Shown: in pieces, positions 43,657 to 51,956 of the stretch
Layout of the letters: every line of letters begins with the position of its first letter
Numbering within the stretch: the first letter of the stretch is position 1
Assembly (NCBI GenBank): GCA_963802355.1
Contig: CAWDIV010000005.1
Coordinates: 62,001 to 126,000 of the forward strand
Reading direction: 5' to 3'
Origin: SG8-41 sp963802355
Lineage (GTDB): Bacteria; Pseudomonadota; Gammaproteobacteria; Burkholderiales; SG8-41
DNA: 64,000 nt
The notes under the pieces: model-generated
Databases searched by the model: none
Told to the model about the DNA's origin: nothing
The model's input: only the letters and a program-made list of their open reading frames with translations
Position numbers and translations under genes: made by a program

Positions 43657-44187
43657 TTGACCAAAGCAAGGCCGGCCGTGAATGATCACGACGGCCTGAT
43701 CGCGCAGCAGATTCCGCGATTGCGGCGGTACGCGCGCGCGCTCACGGGCGATCGCAGCGCCGCCGACGACCTGGTGCAGGATACGCTTGAGCGGGCGGTG
43801 AGCCGCTTTCATCTGTGGCGCCACGGCAGCGATCTCAGGGCGTGGCTGTTTACCATCATGCACAACATATTCGTGAATCAGGCGCGGTCGCGGGCGCGCC
43901 ACCAGCACGAGGCGCTCGAAGCGGATCCCGGTGCGGAAGCGCTGCGCGGCCGCGATCCGGAGTGGCTGGAATTGCGGGATCTGGCAAGCGCGCTCGCCCG
44001 CGTTCCGGACGAGCAGCGCGTCGTCCTGCTGCTGGTGGGACTCGAGCAATTCACATATGACGAAGCGGCGCGGATACTGGATATTCCCATCGGCACGGTC
44101 ATGTCGCGCTTGTCGCGGGGGCGGGAGCGGTTGCGCCTACTGCTCGGCGGAGACGCCGCTGTGACTTCGCTCAAGATGGTGAAATGA
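43657..44187 (+). CDS. ECF-family RNA polymerase sigma factor
   Basis: 176 residues from TTG at 43657; a GTG at 43678 is an alternative start. Sigma region 2: RLRRYARALTGDRSAADDLV, QDTLERA, then LRAWLFTIMHNIFVNQARSR. Sigma region 4: PDEQRVVLLLVGLEQFTYDE, AARILDIPIGTVMSRLSRGR. No extra domain. An anti-sigma gene follows after 139 bp, with a palindromic repeat in between. The pair probably answers an envelope or redox signal. Confidence 0.92.
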   Translation: MTKARPAVNDHDGLIAQQIPRLRRYARALTGDRSAADDLVQDTLERAVSRFHLWRHGSDLRAWLFTIMHNIFVNQARSRARHQHEALEADPGAEALRGRDPEWLELRDLASALARVPDEQRVVLLLVGLEQFTYDEAARILDIPIGTVMSRLSRGRERLRLLLGGDAAVTSLKMVK

Positions 44188-44216
44188 TCGAGACTCACGT
44201 GACTTCGCAACGTCTC

Positions 44217-44313
44217 GATCCCCTCACCCCCAACCCCTCTCCCGAGGGGCGAGGGGAGCGCGAATTGGACAAAGCGGCGAGACCGGATTCGTCATCCGGT
44301 TTCGTAATAATCA
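44217..44313 (+). repeat. Interspersed repeat CCCTCACCCC...ACCGGATTCGTCATCCGGT, copy A
   Basis: GATCCCCTCACCCCCAACCC, then CTCTCCCGAGGGGCGAGGGG, GCGAATTGGACAAAGCGGCG and ACCGGATTCGTCATCCGGTT. It contains a CCCGAGGGG hairpin and an ACCGGAT/ATCCGGT hairpin. An inverted relative is at 54361-54475. It ends 13 bp before the anti-sigma start codon. Confidence 0.8.
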
Positions 44314-44326
44314 GGAACGTCGTGCA

Positions 44327-45079
44327 ATGAGCGCCGCACCCGTGACCGAAGCCGACCTGCACGCTTACCTGGATGGCGTGCTCACCCCGGCGCGCGCCGC
44401 CGAAGTAGAGGCATATCTCGCCCAGCATCCGGAGGACAGCGCGCGCGTCGCAGCCTATCGCGAACAGTTCCAGGCGCTGCGTCGCGATTTCAACGCAGTG
44501 CTCGAAGAGCCGGTGCCCGATCGCCTTCGAAACGCCGGTCGTGCGCGGCTGATCGCCCGTTATGCGGCCGCAGCGGCCGTGCTGCTGGCGCTCGGGGGCG
44601 TAATCGGTTGGCATTTGCACGCCTACACCACGGATCGGCGCGTGGAAACGGCGGCATGGGCACGCGGCGCCGCCATCGCTCACATCGTTTACAGCCCCGA
44701 AGTGCGCCATCCTGTGGAAGTCGGCGCCGACCAGGAAGCGCATTTGGTCGCATGGCTGTCGAAGCGCCTGGGAACACCGCTGAAGGTGCCGCATCTCGGC
44801 GATCTGGGTTATGCGCTGGTCGGCGGGCGGCTCCTGCCCGGTGAACGCGGGCCGGTGGCGCAGTTCATGTATCAGGATGGGAAAGGCCAGCGGCTGACGC
44901 TTTACGTGCGTGTCAACGCGGACGACAACCGCGAGACCGCTTTCCGATTTGCGCAGGAGCGCGGGGTGGGAGTGTTCTACTGGCTGGATCGCAAGCTCGG
45001 CTACGCGCTGTCCGGCGAAGTCGACAAGACCGAACTGCTGCGCGTGGCGACCGCGGTTCATCGCCAGTTGAATCCATGA
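44327..45079 (+). CDS. Anti-sigma factor, single-pass membrane protein
   Basis: 250 residues. N-terminal cytosolic ~70 residues (EADLHAYLDGVLTPARAAEV, EAYLAQHPEDSARVAAYREQ) match the anti-sigma domain, here without the zinc cysteine motif. One transmembrane helix follows (YAAAAAVLLALGGVIGWHLH), then a periplasmic domain of ~150 residues (AHLVAWLSKRLGTPLKVPHL, YALVGGRLLPGERGPVAQFM). It should sequester the ECF sigma factor encoded just upstream. Confidence 0.88.
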   Translation: MSAAPVTEADLHAYLDGVLTPARAAEVEAYLAQHPEDSARVAAYREQFQALRRDFNAVLEEPVPDRLRNAGRARLIARYAAAAAVLLALGGVIGWHLHAYTTDRRVETAAWARGAAIAHIVYSPEVRHPVEVGADQEAHLVAWLSKRLGTPLKVPHLGDLGYALVGGRLLPGERGPVAQFMYQDGKGQRLTLYVRVNADDNRETAFRFAQERGVGVFYWLDRKLGYALSGEVDKTELLRVATAVHRQLNP

Positions 45080-45106
45080 ATAAACCGGCGCTACGGCCGG
45101 TTTATT
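45079..45106 (+). terminator. Hairpin terminator after the sigma/anti-sigma operon
   Basis: AATAAACCGGC (45079-45089), loop GCTACG, GCCGGTTTATT (45096-45106): an 11-bp perfect stem directly after the stop codon, A/T-rich at its base on both sides. Confidence 0.75.
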
Positions 45107-45399
45107 CGTCATCGGCAACTACCCGAAACCAACCCAGTCCGCCGGTGGCCGCTGATCGCCAGCGCCATGGCATCTGATTGAATTTACAGGGAATATTAAG
45201 CTTGGCTCGCCCGACTGGGCAGCCGAAAGCGGCGATGTCTGTACCGGCGTCCAGAATCAAACGCCGCTTGGTGAAGTGAAAACAAATTACGGGAGCCGAA
45301 AACTTCTTGGCCCCAAAAACTAATTACCGGAGACGAAACTTCTCGGCCCCAAAAATAGTTTACGGGAGCCGAAACTTCTCGGCTCCCGTAAATTTGCTA
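45107..45399. repeat. Gap with a triplicated 36-nt hairpin unit
   Basis: Three tandem units (45284-45321, 45322-45358, 45359-45392) share TTACGGGAGCCGAAACTTCT and CGGCCCC-type endings. The third is a perfect 14-bp hairpin TTTACGGGAGCCGA/TCGGCTCCCGTAAA followed on the minus strand by CTATTTTTGG. It lies just downstream of the 14-codon micro-gene on that strand and may end its transcript. Nothing else is seen in 45107-45283. Confidence 0.8.
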
Positions 45400-45444
45400 C
45401 TACTTCTTTGACGCCTTCTTCTTTGCTTTTTTCTTCGCTGCCAT
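45400..45444 (-). CDS. Lysine-rich 14-residue micro-gene
   Basis: ATG at 45444 encodes MAAKKKAKKKASKK and a TAG stop. AAAGGAGA lies eight bases upstream, one of the best ribosome binding sites in the window. The peptide is nine lysines in 14 residues, like the tail of histone H1-like or DNA-binding proteins. A terminator-like hairpin follows on the same strand. It may be a genuine microprotein or the remnant of a longer basic protein. No homologue is known to me. Confidence 0.5.
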   Translation of the reverse strand: MAAKKKAKKKASKK

Positions 45445-45755
45445 TCGCCTTCTCCTTTAAGGTTAACTCAGGCATCGTGTCCGTGCGCTCCTGCTTCGCA
45501 ATCTCAACAACTCGAGCAACTGACGTTGCTGCGTGTCGTCCGTCCCAAAAACTTCACTCGGAACCTTATGCCTGGTGCAACCATTCTATGCCAGTGCGGA
45601 CGAAAGTTCCAACATCCGGGCCGGCAATCGCGGTGTACGAGCATGCCGCGTGCGTTTGTCGCAACAATCCGTACGCAGTGAACAGGGAGCAGAGAAGTTC
45701 CAGCGTGGCGTTTCAAACGTATCCGCTCACTGCTCACCGCTTATCGCTCACCGTC
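45445..45755. repeat. Gap with paired heptamer arrays, GTGAACA/GTGAGCG type
   Basis: The right-hand part holds a left arm GCAGTGAACAGGGAGCAGAG (from 45671) and a right arm CCGCTCACTGCTCACCGCTT with ATCGCTCACCG (from about 45721). Read on the minus strand the right arm follows the lysA stop. 45445-45670 should hold the promoter of the micro-gene; no other gene is seen. Confidence 0.7.
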
Positions 45756-47000
45756 TTACGGCAACAGCCTTTCGCCCGCCATCAGCCCCGCAACCGTTTC
45801 GCGCTCGCGCACGAGGTGCGGCTCGTTGCCGTCAACCATGACCTCGGCGGCGCGGGGACGCCCGTTGTAGTTGGAACTCATGCTCATACCGTAAGCGCCC
45901 GCCGCCGCGATAGCAAGCAGATCGCCTTCGTGCACCACCAGCGTGCGGTCGCGGGCAAGAAAATCGCCGGTTTCGCACACTGGACCGACGATCTCATAGG
46001 CCTTGCCGTTGCCGGTCCTGTGGGTGACCGGAAGGACTTCGTGATACGCGTCGTAGAGTGCGGGCCGCATCAAGTCGTTCATGGCCGCGTCGACCACCGC
46101 AAAATTCCGGTCGGCACCCTGCTTGAGGTACTCCACGCGCATGAGCAGCACCCCGGCATGCCCCACCAGCGCTCGTCCGGGTTCGAGCAGCAGCTTGACG
46201 GCGCGCGCCCCGAGCCGCGTCGTGACGGCGCGGGCGTAGTCGCGGATGGCGGGCGGTGACTCGTGCTGGTAGCGGATCCCCAGGCCGCCGCCGATATCGA
46301 CATGAGTCACCGCCATACCCTCGGCGTACAGGCGGTCGGCAAGCTCGAGCGTGCGGTCGAGGGCCGCGACGAACGGCTCCAACTCGGTGATCTGCGATCC
46401 GATGTGACAACCTATCCCGGCTATTGCGAGATGCGGCAGCTCGCGCGCGCGGCGATAGAGCGCAAGGGCTTCCCGGTACGGTACGCCGAACTTGTTCTCC
46501 CGCAGGCCAGTCGCGATATAGGGGTGAGTGCGGGGGTCGATATCGGGGTTGATACGCAAGCTCACCGGGGCGGTCTTGCCCGTTTCGGCCGCAATGCGCT
46601 CGAGACGCGTCAACTCGCTCTCCGACTCGACATTGAAGCACAGGATGCCGGCGGTCAGCGCCTGGCGCATTTCATCCGCCGATTTGCCGACGCCGGAGAA
46701 AACGATCTTGCGGGCGTCGCCGCCCGCCGCGAGCACACACGCGAGCTCGCCGCCGGAGACGATGTCGAACCCGCTGCCGAGCCGCGCGAGGAGATTCAGG
46801 ACGGCAAGACTGGCATTGGCCTTTACCGCGTAGCACAGCAGATGATCACGGCCCGCAAACGCCGTGTCGAAGGCGAGGTAAGCCGCCGTGAGCGCCGCGC
46901 GCGAATAGACGTAGCACGGGGTGCCGTAGCGCTTCGCGATTTCGCTCAACGGAACGGCCTCAGCATGCAGCTCCCCGTTCTTGTAGTCGAAGGGATTCAC
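45756..47000 (-). CDS. lysA: Diaminopimelate decarboxylase
   Basis: 414 residues from GTG at 47000. It decarboxylates meso-DAP to lysine, PLP-dependent. The PLP lysine is K60 in CYAVKANASLAVL. Other blocks: FDIVSGGELACVLAAGGDAR, ENKFGVP, GIGCHIGSQITELEPFVAAL, VDIGGGLGIRY, EPGRALVGHAGVLL, the active-site GPVCETGDFLARDR and AAGAYGMSMSSNYNGRPRAA. Standard length. It is preceded by the lptM gene, the usual betaproteobacterial arrangement. Confidence 0.97.
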   Translation of the reverse strand: MNPFDYKNGELHAEAVPLSEIAKRYGTPCYVYSRAALTAAYLAFDTAFAGRDHLLCYAVKANASLAVLNLLARLGSGFDIVSGGELACVLAAGGDARKIVFSGVGKSADEMRQALTAGILCFNVESESELTRLERIAAETGKTAPVSLRINPDIDPRTHPYIATGLRENKFGVPYREALALYRRARELPHLAIAGIGCHIGSQITELEPFVAALDRTLELADRLYAEGMAVTHVDIGGGLGIRYQHESPPAIRDYARAVTTRLGARAVKLLLEPGRALVGHAGVLLMRVEYLKQGADRNFAVVDAAMNDLMRPALYDAYHEVLPVTHRTGNGKAYEIVGPVCETGDFLARDRTLVVHEGDLLAIAAAGAYGMSMSSNYNGRPRAAEVMVDGNEPHLVRERETVAGLMAGERLLP

Positions 47001-47004
47001 TTAA

Positions 47005-47119
47005 GTCCGGTGAGTGCTGAACAGTAAGCGGTAAGCGGTGGACGCAGCATCCAGGGGGCGAAATCAACTGCCGGATCAGGCGTGGCAACCACCAGTCACG
47101 AGTCACGAGTCACGAGTCA
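47005..47119. repeat. Two unlike heptamer arms (GTAAGCG left, CAGTCAC right)
   Basis: GGTGAGTGCTGAACAGTAAG and GGTAAGCGGTGG on the left (47005-47040) and ACCAGTCACGAGTCACGAGT with CACGAGTCAC on the right (47089-47119). The arms belong to different heptamer types, so this may be a junction of two elements. It fills the lysA-lptM gap. Confidence 0.75.
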
Positions 47120-47275
47120 CTCCGGGTTTCCGGATTTCTTCTCTTCGGACGGCGCCGGAGGGTGAGGAGCGGGCTTCTGCGCTTCGGGTTTCGGCTTGGG
47201 CAGGTACAGCGGCCCTTTGTAGCCGCAGGCCGCGATCGACACGGCGAGGGCGATCAGCGAAAGTAGGGCGCGCAT
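47117..47275 (-). CDS. lptM: LptM (YifL-type) LPS translocon lipoprotein
   Basis: 52 residues from ATG at 47275. Signal sequence MRALLSLIALAVSIAAC with lipobox, then the LptM signature GYKGPLYLPKP right after the lipidated Cys17. The tail is Pro/Lys/Glu-rich and disordered. LptM assists disulfide maturation of LptD in the outer-membrane LPS translocon. The position directly upstream of lysA is diagnostic. Confidence 0.92.
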   Translation of the reverse strand: MRALLSLIALAVSIAACGYKGPLYLPKPKPEAQKPAPHPPAPSEEKKSGNPE

Positions 47276-47284
47276 GGCAGCGAC

Positions 47285-47447
47285 AGTAAACGGTGAGCGG
47301 TAAGCGATAAGCGGCAAGTAGTATACCGTGAGCGAACAACGGTAAGCAGTAAGCGGTGAGCAGTAAGCCGTAAGCAGCGAGCGGGTAACTTCCAAAAGAA
47401 CTCACGTCCAATCCTACCGCTTACTGCTTACCGCCCACTGTTGCCAG
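47285..47447. repeat. Paired inverted heptamer arrays, GTAAGCG/GTGAGCA type
   Basis: The left arm has GGTGAGCGGTAAGCGATAAG and a second block GGTAAGCAGTAAGCGGTGAG (to about 47385). The right arm is TACCGCTTACTGCTTACCGC (from 47418). The spacer carries AACTTCCAAAAGAAC, shared with the element at 20588. The right arm supplies the plsC stop TAA. Confidence 0.9.
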
Positions 47448-48168
47448 CTTCTTCGGCCCGGATGCGCCGCAACTCGGCTTCGATCCATTGTTCGACATGG
47501 TGATTGAGCTTCTGGGGTGTCAAGTCTTGCGGGGCGATCGGCTCGCCGACGCTGACGGTGACCGTGCCCGGATACTTCAAGAACGCCTTGCGCGGCCATA
47601 TCCCGCCGGCATTGTGGGCGACCGGCACTACCGGCGTCGCGGTCTGCACCGCCAACCAGGCGCCGCCCGCGTGGAATTCGCGGCGCTCTCCCGGTGCCAC
47701 TCGGGTGCCTTCGGGAAAAATGACGATGCAGAACCCTTGCGCGAGCCGGTCGCGGCCCTGCTCCAGCATTTGTCGCAATGCCTGCGCGCCCGAGCCGCGG
47801 TCGATCGCGATGGGTGTCAGCATCGCCAGGCCCCAGCCGAACAGCGGCAGCCACAGCAGCTCGCGCTTCACGACCCAGACCTGCGGCGGGAAGATCTCCT
47901 GGAAGGCCAGCGTTTCCCACGCCGATTGGTGGTTGGCGAGGACGATGAAGGGCGCGCGTGGAATGCGATCGGCGCCGAGCACCCGGTAACGGATTCCGCA
48001 AAGCCGTTCCGCCACCCGCAGGATCAACCGCGACCAGAGGGTGATGACGCGATAGCGCGTCAGCGGCTTGAAAGGAAAAGTGGCCAGAGCGAGAAGGGCG
48101 AACGGCGGCACGGTGACGATCTCGACTAGCGCGAACAGCGCGGACCGCAGGAGGACGCCGAAGGTCAT
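47428..48168 (-). CDS. plsC: 1-acyl-sn-glycerol-3-phosphate acyltransferase
   Basis: 246 residues. Two N-terminal hydrophobic segments (SALFALVEIVTVPPFALLAL) anchor it to the inner membrane. Acyltransferase motif I is ANHQSAWET (a Glu variant of HX4D), motif III is FPEGTR, and motif IV VVPVAHNAG. It acylates lysophosphatidate to phosphatidate. Its start overlaps the gmhB end by four bases (48165-48168), so the two are translationally coupled. Confidence 0.93.
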   Translation of the reverse strand: MTFGVLLRSALFALVEIVTVPPFALLALATFPFKPLTRYRVITLWSRLILRVAERLCGIRYRVLGADRIPRAPFIVLANHQSAWETLAFQEIFPPQVWVVKRELLWLPLFGWGLAMLTPIAIDRGSGAQALRQMLEQGRDRLAQGFCIVIFPEGTRVAPGERREFHAGGAWLAVQTATPVVPVAHNAGGIWPRKAFLKYPGTVTVSVGEPIAPQDLTPQKLNHHVEQWIEAELRRIRAEEAGNSGR

Positions 48169-48698
48169 TTAATAATGGACTTCGCCGCGGCGGCAAGATC
48201 GGCGTATATCCTGGTTCCCGCCGGCAGCTCGCCGCTCTGCCGCGTCTCCTCGCCTTTGCCGGTCAGCACGAGCACCGGCTGCGCGCCGGCGGTTGCGGCC
48301 GCCTGCAGATCGCGCAGCGCATCGCCGATGGACGAAACATCCTTCAGTTCGGTGTTGAAGCGCCGGCTGATCTCCTCGAGGAGACCCGCCCTCGGCTTGC
48401 GGCAGCGGCAATTGTCCTCCTGGCTGTGCGGGCAATAGAAGACCGCGTCGATGCGACCGCCCACCTGTGCCACCGCGCGATGCATCTTGTCGTGGATGGC
48501 GTTCAACGTGGCCATCTCGAGCAAGCCGCGTCCGATCGCCGACTGGTTGGTCGCCACCACTATGTGGTAGCCGGCCTGGGTGAGCTTCGCAATGGCTTCC
48601 AGGCTGCCGGGCAGCGGCTGCCAATCGTCGCTGTTGCTGATGTACGAGGCGCTGTCGTAGTTGATGACGCCGTCGCGGTCGAGGATTACTAGCTTCAT
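48165..48698 (-). CDS. gmhB: D-glycero-beta-D-manno-heptose-1,7-bisphosphate 7-phosphatase
   Basis: 177 residues. HAD motif I LDRDGVIN carries the nucleophilic Asp; motif II is VVATNQSAIGRG; the Zn-binding loop is CPHSQEDNCRCRKP; motif IV is SIGDALRDL. It removes the 7-phosphate in ADP-heptose synthesis for LPS core. It is followed by plsC and preceded by glyS in the conserved glyQ-glyS-gmhB-plsC order. Confidence 0.95.
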   Translation of the reverse strand: MKLVILDRDGVINYDSASYISNSDDWQPLPGSLEAIAKLTQAGYHIVVATNQSAIGRGLLEMATLNAIHDKMHRAVAQVGGRIDAVFYCPHSQEDNCRCRKPRAGLLEEISRRFNTELKDVSSIGDALRDLQAAATAGAQPVLVLTGKGEETRQSGELPAGTRIYADLAAAAKSIIK

Positions 48699-48787
48699 GG
48701 TGACTGGTGACTGGTGACTGGCGACGGGTTGGGTTCGGCGGGCGACATGTGGGTGTCTCTATTCACCAGTCACGAGTCACGAGCCAT
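48697..48787. repeat. Paired inverted heptamer arrays, GTGACTG type
   Basis: Left arm GGTGACTGGTGACTGGTGAC (48699-48724); right arm CACCAGTCACGAGTCACGAG (48765-48786). The spacer contains GGTGTCTCTATT. Between gmhB and glyS. Confidence 0.9.
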
Positions 48788-48792
48788 GATCC

Positions 48793-50898
48793 TCATGCGG
48801 CGAGCTTGGAAATGTCCGCCACGCGGTTCATCTCGTTACGAAGATCGGCAAGCAGCGCGAGGCGGTTTTGCCGCAGGTCGTGATCCTCGACCATCACCAT
48901 GACGGAATCGAAGAAAGCGTCCACCGGCACTTTGAGGACCGCAAAGCTTCGCAAGTAACCGGTGAAATCTCCTTGGCTGAACAGGCTCGTCGCGTGCTGA
49001 GAGGTCGATCTGAGCGCCTCGAACAGGGCCTGTTCCGCCTTCTCCTTCAACATCTCCGGGGCGGCGTTGGCAAAGGACTCTCCCTTCGTCGCGGCCTGCC
49101 TGAGTATGTTGACCACGCGCTTGTTGGCGGCGGCGAGACTTTGTGCTTCGGGCAGTTTGTTGAACGCCCGGACCGCCTCTAACTGGCGGAGAACCAGATT
49201 GATCTGGACGGGCGCTTTGCTTACCACCGATTCGACTTCCAGCGTCGAGTAGCCGCGGTCCTTTAGGTAGCCCGTGAGGCGGTCATAGATGAACGCCAGC
49301 AGCTCGGCCTGGGCCTCGCCCACGCGCCCGTCGTAACCTGCAAAAGCGTCGTTGACCAGATCACTCAATGAAAGCGGCAGATCGCGCTCGATGAGAATCC
49401 GGATTACCCCCAGCGCAGCGCGGCGCAGGCCGAAAGGATCCCTGTCGCCCGTCGGAATCTGGCCGATGCCGAAGAAACCCGCCAGGGCGTCGAGTTTGTC
49501 GGCGAGCGCCACGGCGACGGCGGTGCCTTCCCGTGGCAATTCGTCGCCGGCAAACCGGGGGCGATAGTGCGCCGCTATCGCCTCGGCGACCGCTTCAGGC
49601 TCGCCGTCGTGCAGGGCGTAGTAACGGCCCATGATGCCCTGCAGTTCAGGAAACTCCCCCACCATCTCGGTGAGCAAGTCTGCCTTGGATAGCCACCCGG
49701 CGCGCTCGGCGAGCAGAGGATCGGCGCCACTCCGGCGCGCGATCTTGCCCGCCAGCAGGCGGATCCGCTCGACACGCTCGAGCTGGCTGCCGAGTTTGCC
49801 GTGATACACCACGCTCGCGAGCCGGGGTACGCGCGCTTCCAGCCGCGTCTTGCGGTCCTGATCGTAGAAGAATCTGGCGTCCGAAAGCCGCGCGCGCAGC
49901 ACTCGTTCATTGCCCCGGATGATCGTGCGCGGATAGTCGGCTTTCAGGTTAGAGACAAACAAGAAGCGCGGCAGCAGCTCGCCCGATTCCCCGTCGCGCA
50001 ACGGAACGTATCGCTGGTGCTGCTGCATGGACAGAATCAGGCATTCCTGTGGCACCTCGAGAAACCGTGAGCTGAACCTGCCGGCGTATGCGGTAGGCGC
50101 TTCGGTAAGCGCGGTGATCTCGTCGAGCAGCGCGGCGGCTGCAACCAGCGCCGCGCCGGGCCCGGCGGATTTCTGAAGTTGTTGAGCGATTTCGGCTCTG
50201 CGCGCCCCGAAGTCCGCGATAATCTTGCCTGATTCCCGCAGTGCGCGTTCGTAGTCGTCGGCGCGCCGGATCGTCACCGGCTTGCGCGAGAGCACGCGAT
50301 GGCCGAAAGTCCTGTTGGAACTTCTCACATCCATGATCTGACCCCGCACAACCCGTGCGCCGTGCATCATGACGAGCCCGTGCACGGGCCGGACGAACTT
50401 GCTGTCTCCGCTGCCCCAGCGCATGGTCTTCGGAACCGGCAGCTTCTCCAGCGCGAAACCCACCTTCAGGTCGAGATTCGTTTCGAGTGCGCCGCCCTTC
50501 GCCATCGTTCGGCAGAAAAATATTTCACCTCTGGGCGAGTCGCGCCGCTCGAGCTGCGTCACCTCTACTCCCTGTTTCCTGGCGAAGCCGAGCAACGCCG
50601 GGGTCGGCTTGCCGTTCGCGTCCAGCCCCACTTTCACGCTCGGACCGGCCGCCTCCACCGTCTTGTCCGGCGCGCGCGCGAGCACCCCGGTGATTTGTAC
50701 CGCGAGGCGCCGGGGGGTAGCGTAGGCGCGCACGGCGCTCTCCGGGGTAAGGAATTCGGCGTCCCGCAGTTCCGCAACCAGCGCTTCCGCGAACGCTTCG
50801 CTCAGGCGCTTAAGCGCTCTGGGCGGCAGCTCTTCGGTCAGCAACTCGACGAGGAGGGTTGCCGACGCGGGGATTCCGGCAGGTTTCTTGCTCGGCAT
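48793..50898 (-). CDS. glyS: Glycyl-tRNA synthetase beta subunit
   Basis: 701 residues, the usual length. N-terminus LLVELLTEELPPRALKRLSE and RAYATPRRLAVQI, then the HD-like core (ALADKLDALAGFFGIGQIPT, GDRDPFGLRRAALGVIRILI) and a C-terminal anticodon-binding domain (FFDSVMVMVEDHDLRQNRLA, LLADLRNEMNRVADISKLA). The alpha2beta2 enzyme charges tRNA-Gly. It lies 53 bp downstream of glyQ. Confidence 0.97.
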   Translation of the reverse strand: MPSKKPAGIPASATLLVELLTEELPPRALKRLSEAFAEALVAELRDAEFLTPESAVRAYATPRRLAVQITGVLARAPDKTVEAAGPSVKVGLDANGKPTPALLGFARKQGVEVTQLERRDSPRGEIFFCRTMAKGGALETNLDLKVGFALEKLPVPKTMRWGSGDSKFVRPVHGLVMMHGARVVRGQIMDVRSSNRTFGHRVLSRKPVTIRRADDYERALRESGKIIADFGARRAEIAQQLQKSAGPGAALVAAAALLDEITALTEAPTAYAGRFSSRFLEVPQECLILSMQQHQRYVPLRDGESGELLPRFLFVSNLKADYPRTIIRGNERVLRARLSDARFFYDQDRKTRLEARVPRLASVVYHGKLGSQLERVERIRLLAGKIARRSGADPLLAERAGWLSKADLLTEMVGEFPELQGIMGRYYALHDGEPEAVAEAIAAHYRPRFAGDELPREGTAVAVALADKLDALAGFFGIGQIPTGDRDPFGLRRAALGVIRILIERDLPLSLSDLVNDAFAGYDGRVGEAQAELLAFIYDRLTGYLKDRGYSTLEVESVVSKAPVQINLVLRQLEAVRAFNKLPEAQSLAAANKRVVNILRQAATKGESFANAAPEMLKEKAEQALFEALRSTSQHATSLFSQGDFTGYLRSFAVLKVPVDAFFDSVMVMVEDHDLRQNRLALLADLRNEMNRVADISKLAA

Positions 50899-50951
50899 CG
50901 GTCAATGAACCTCGTGCAAATGCCGGCAGCACGTTGGCGCCTGATATCGCC

Positions 50952-51881
50952 TCATGCAGCACGCGCTTTCTTCTTGGTCCGGCGCGGTTCCTTCATCAGG
51001 GGAAAACCCAGCCGTTCGCGCGAGTCGTAGTAGGCCCGCGCGATCAGCCGCGCCAGGTTGTGCACGCGGCCGATATAGGCCGCGCGCTCGGTGACCGAAA
51101 TTGCCCCGCGCGCATCGAGGAGGTTGAAGGTATGCGAGCACTTGAGCACCATTTCGTAGGCGGGAAGCGTACAATTTGCTCCCATCAGGCGCTGCGCCTC
51201 CGCTTCGTACTCACGGAAGTGCTCGAACAGCATTTCGGTGTTGGCCAGCTCGAAGTTGTATCGCGACTGCTCGATTTCGTTCTGCCGATAGACGTCGCCA
51301 TAAAGAATGGGAGTCGACGCCCGCGTCTCTGCGCCGTCCACCCAGATCAGATCGAATATGTTGTCCTTGCCCTGCAGGTACATCGCGAGCCGCTCGAGTC
51401 CGTAAGTGAGCTCGCCCAGCACCGGTTTGCACTCGAGCCCTCCGACCTGCTGGAAATAGGTGAACTGCGTGATCTCCATGCCGTTCAACCAGACTTCCCA
51501 GCCGAGGCCCGACGCGCCGAGCGTGGGCGACGCCCAGTCGTCCTCCACGAAGCGAATATCGTTTCTGCGCGGATCTATCCCCAACGCCTCCAGCGATGCC
51601 AGGTAAAGATCCTGGAGGTCATCCGGAGAGGGTTTCATGACCACCTGATACTGGTAATAGTGCTGCAGGCGGTTGGGATTCTCGCCGTAACGGCCGTCTT
51701 TCGGCCGACGTGAAGGCTGCACGTAAGCCGCGTTCCACGGCTCGGGGCCGATCGCGCGCAGAAAGGTCGCGGTATGAAAGGTGCCCGCGCCCATTTCCAT
51801 GTCATACGGCTGCAGCAACACGCAGCCGCGCCGGTCCCAGTAATCGTTTAGCTTGAGTATGAGCTGCTGAAACGTGAGCAT
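50952..51881 (-). CDS. glyQ: Glycyl-tRNA synthetase alpha subunit
   Basis: 309 residues. Class II blocks include CVLLQPYDMEMGAGTFHTAT, RPKDGRYGENPNRLQHYYQY, WEVWLNGMEITQFTYFQQVG and ELTYGLERLAMYLQGKDNIF. The catalytic subunit partnering GlyS. A Lys/Arg-rich tail (RRTKKKARAA) ends the protein. Confidence 0.97.
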   Translation of the reverse strand: MLTFQQLILKLNDYWDRRGCVLLQPYDMEMGAGTFHTATFLRAIGPEPWNAAYVQPSRRPKDGRYGENPNRLQHYYQYQVVMKPSPDDLQDLYLASLEALGIDPRRNDIRFVEDDWASPTLGASGLGWEVWLNGMEITQFTYFQQVGGLECKPVLGELTYGLERLAMYLQGKDNIFDLIWVDGAETRASTPILYGDVYRQNEIEQSRYNFELANTEMLFEHFREYEAEAQRLMGANCTLPAYEMVLKCSHTFNLLDARGAISVTERAAYIGRVHNLARLIARAYYDSRERLGFPLMKEPRRTKKKARAA

Positions 51882-51956
51882 GGAGCCGAATCCCCGTAAC
51901 CCTCGAATTTTACAGGACCCGGCGGATGGCGGACCCGGTGGATGGTGGAACGCGCG

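Noticed and set aside
44195..45118. 307-codon minus-strand frame across the anti-sigma gene
   Set aside because: The + strand has a coherent sigma/anti-sigma pair; the antisense frame has no start signal or domain.
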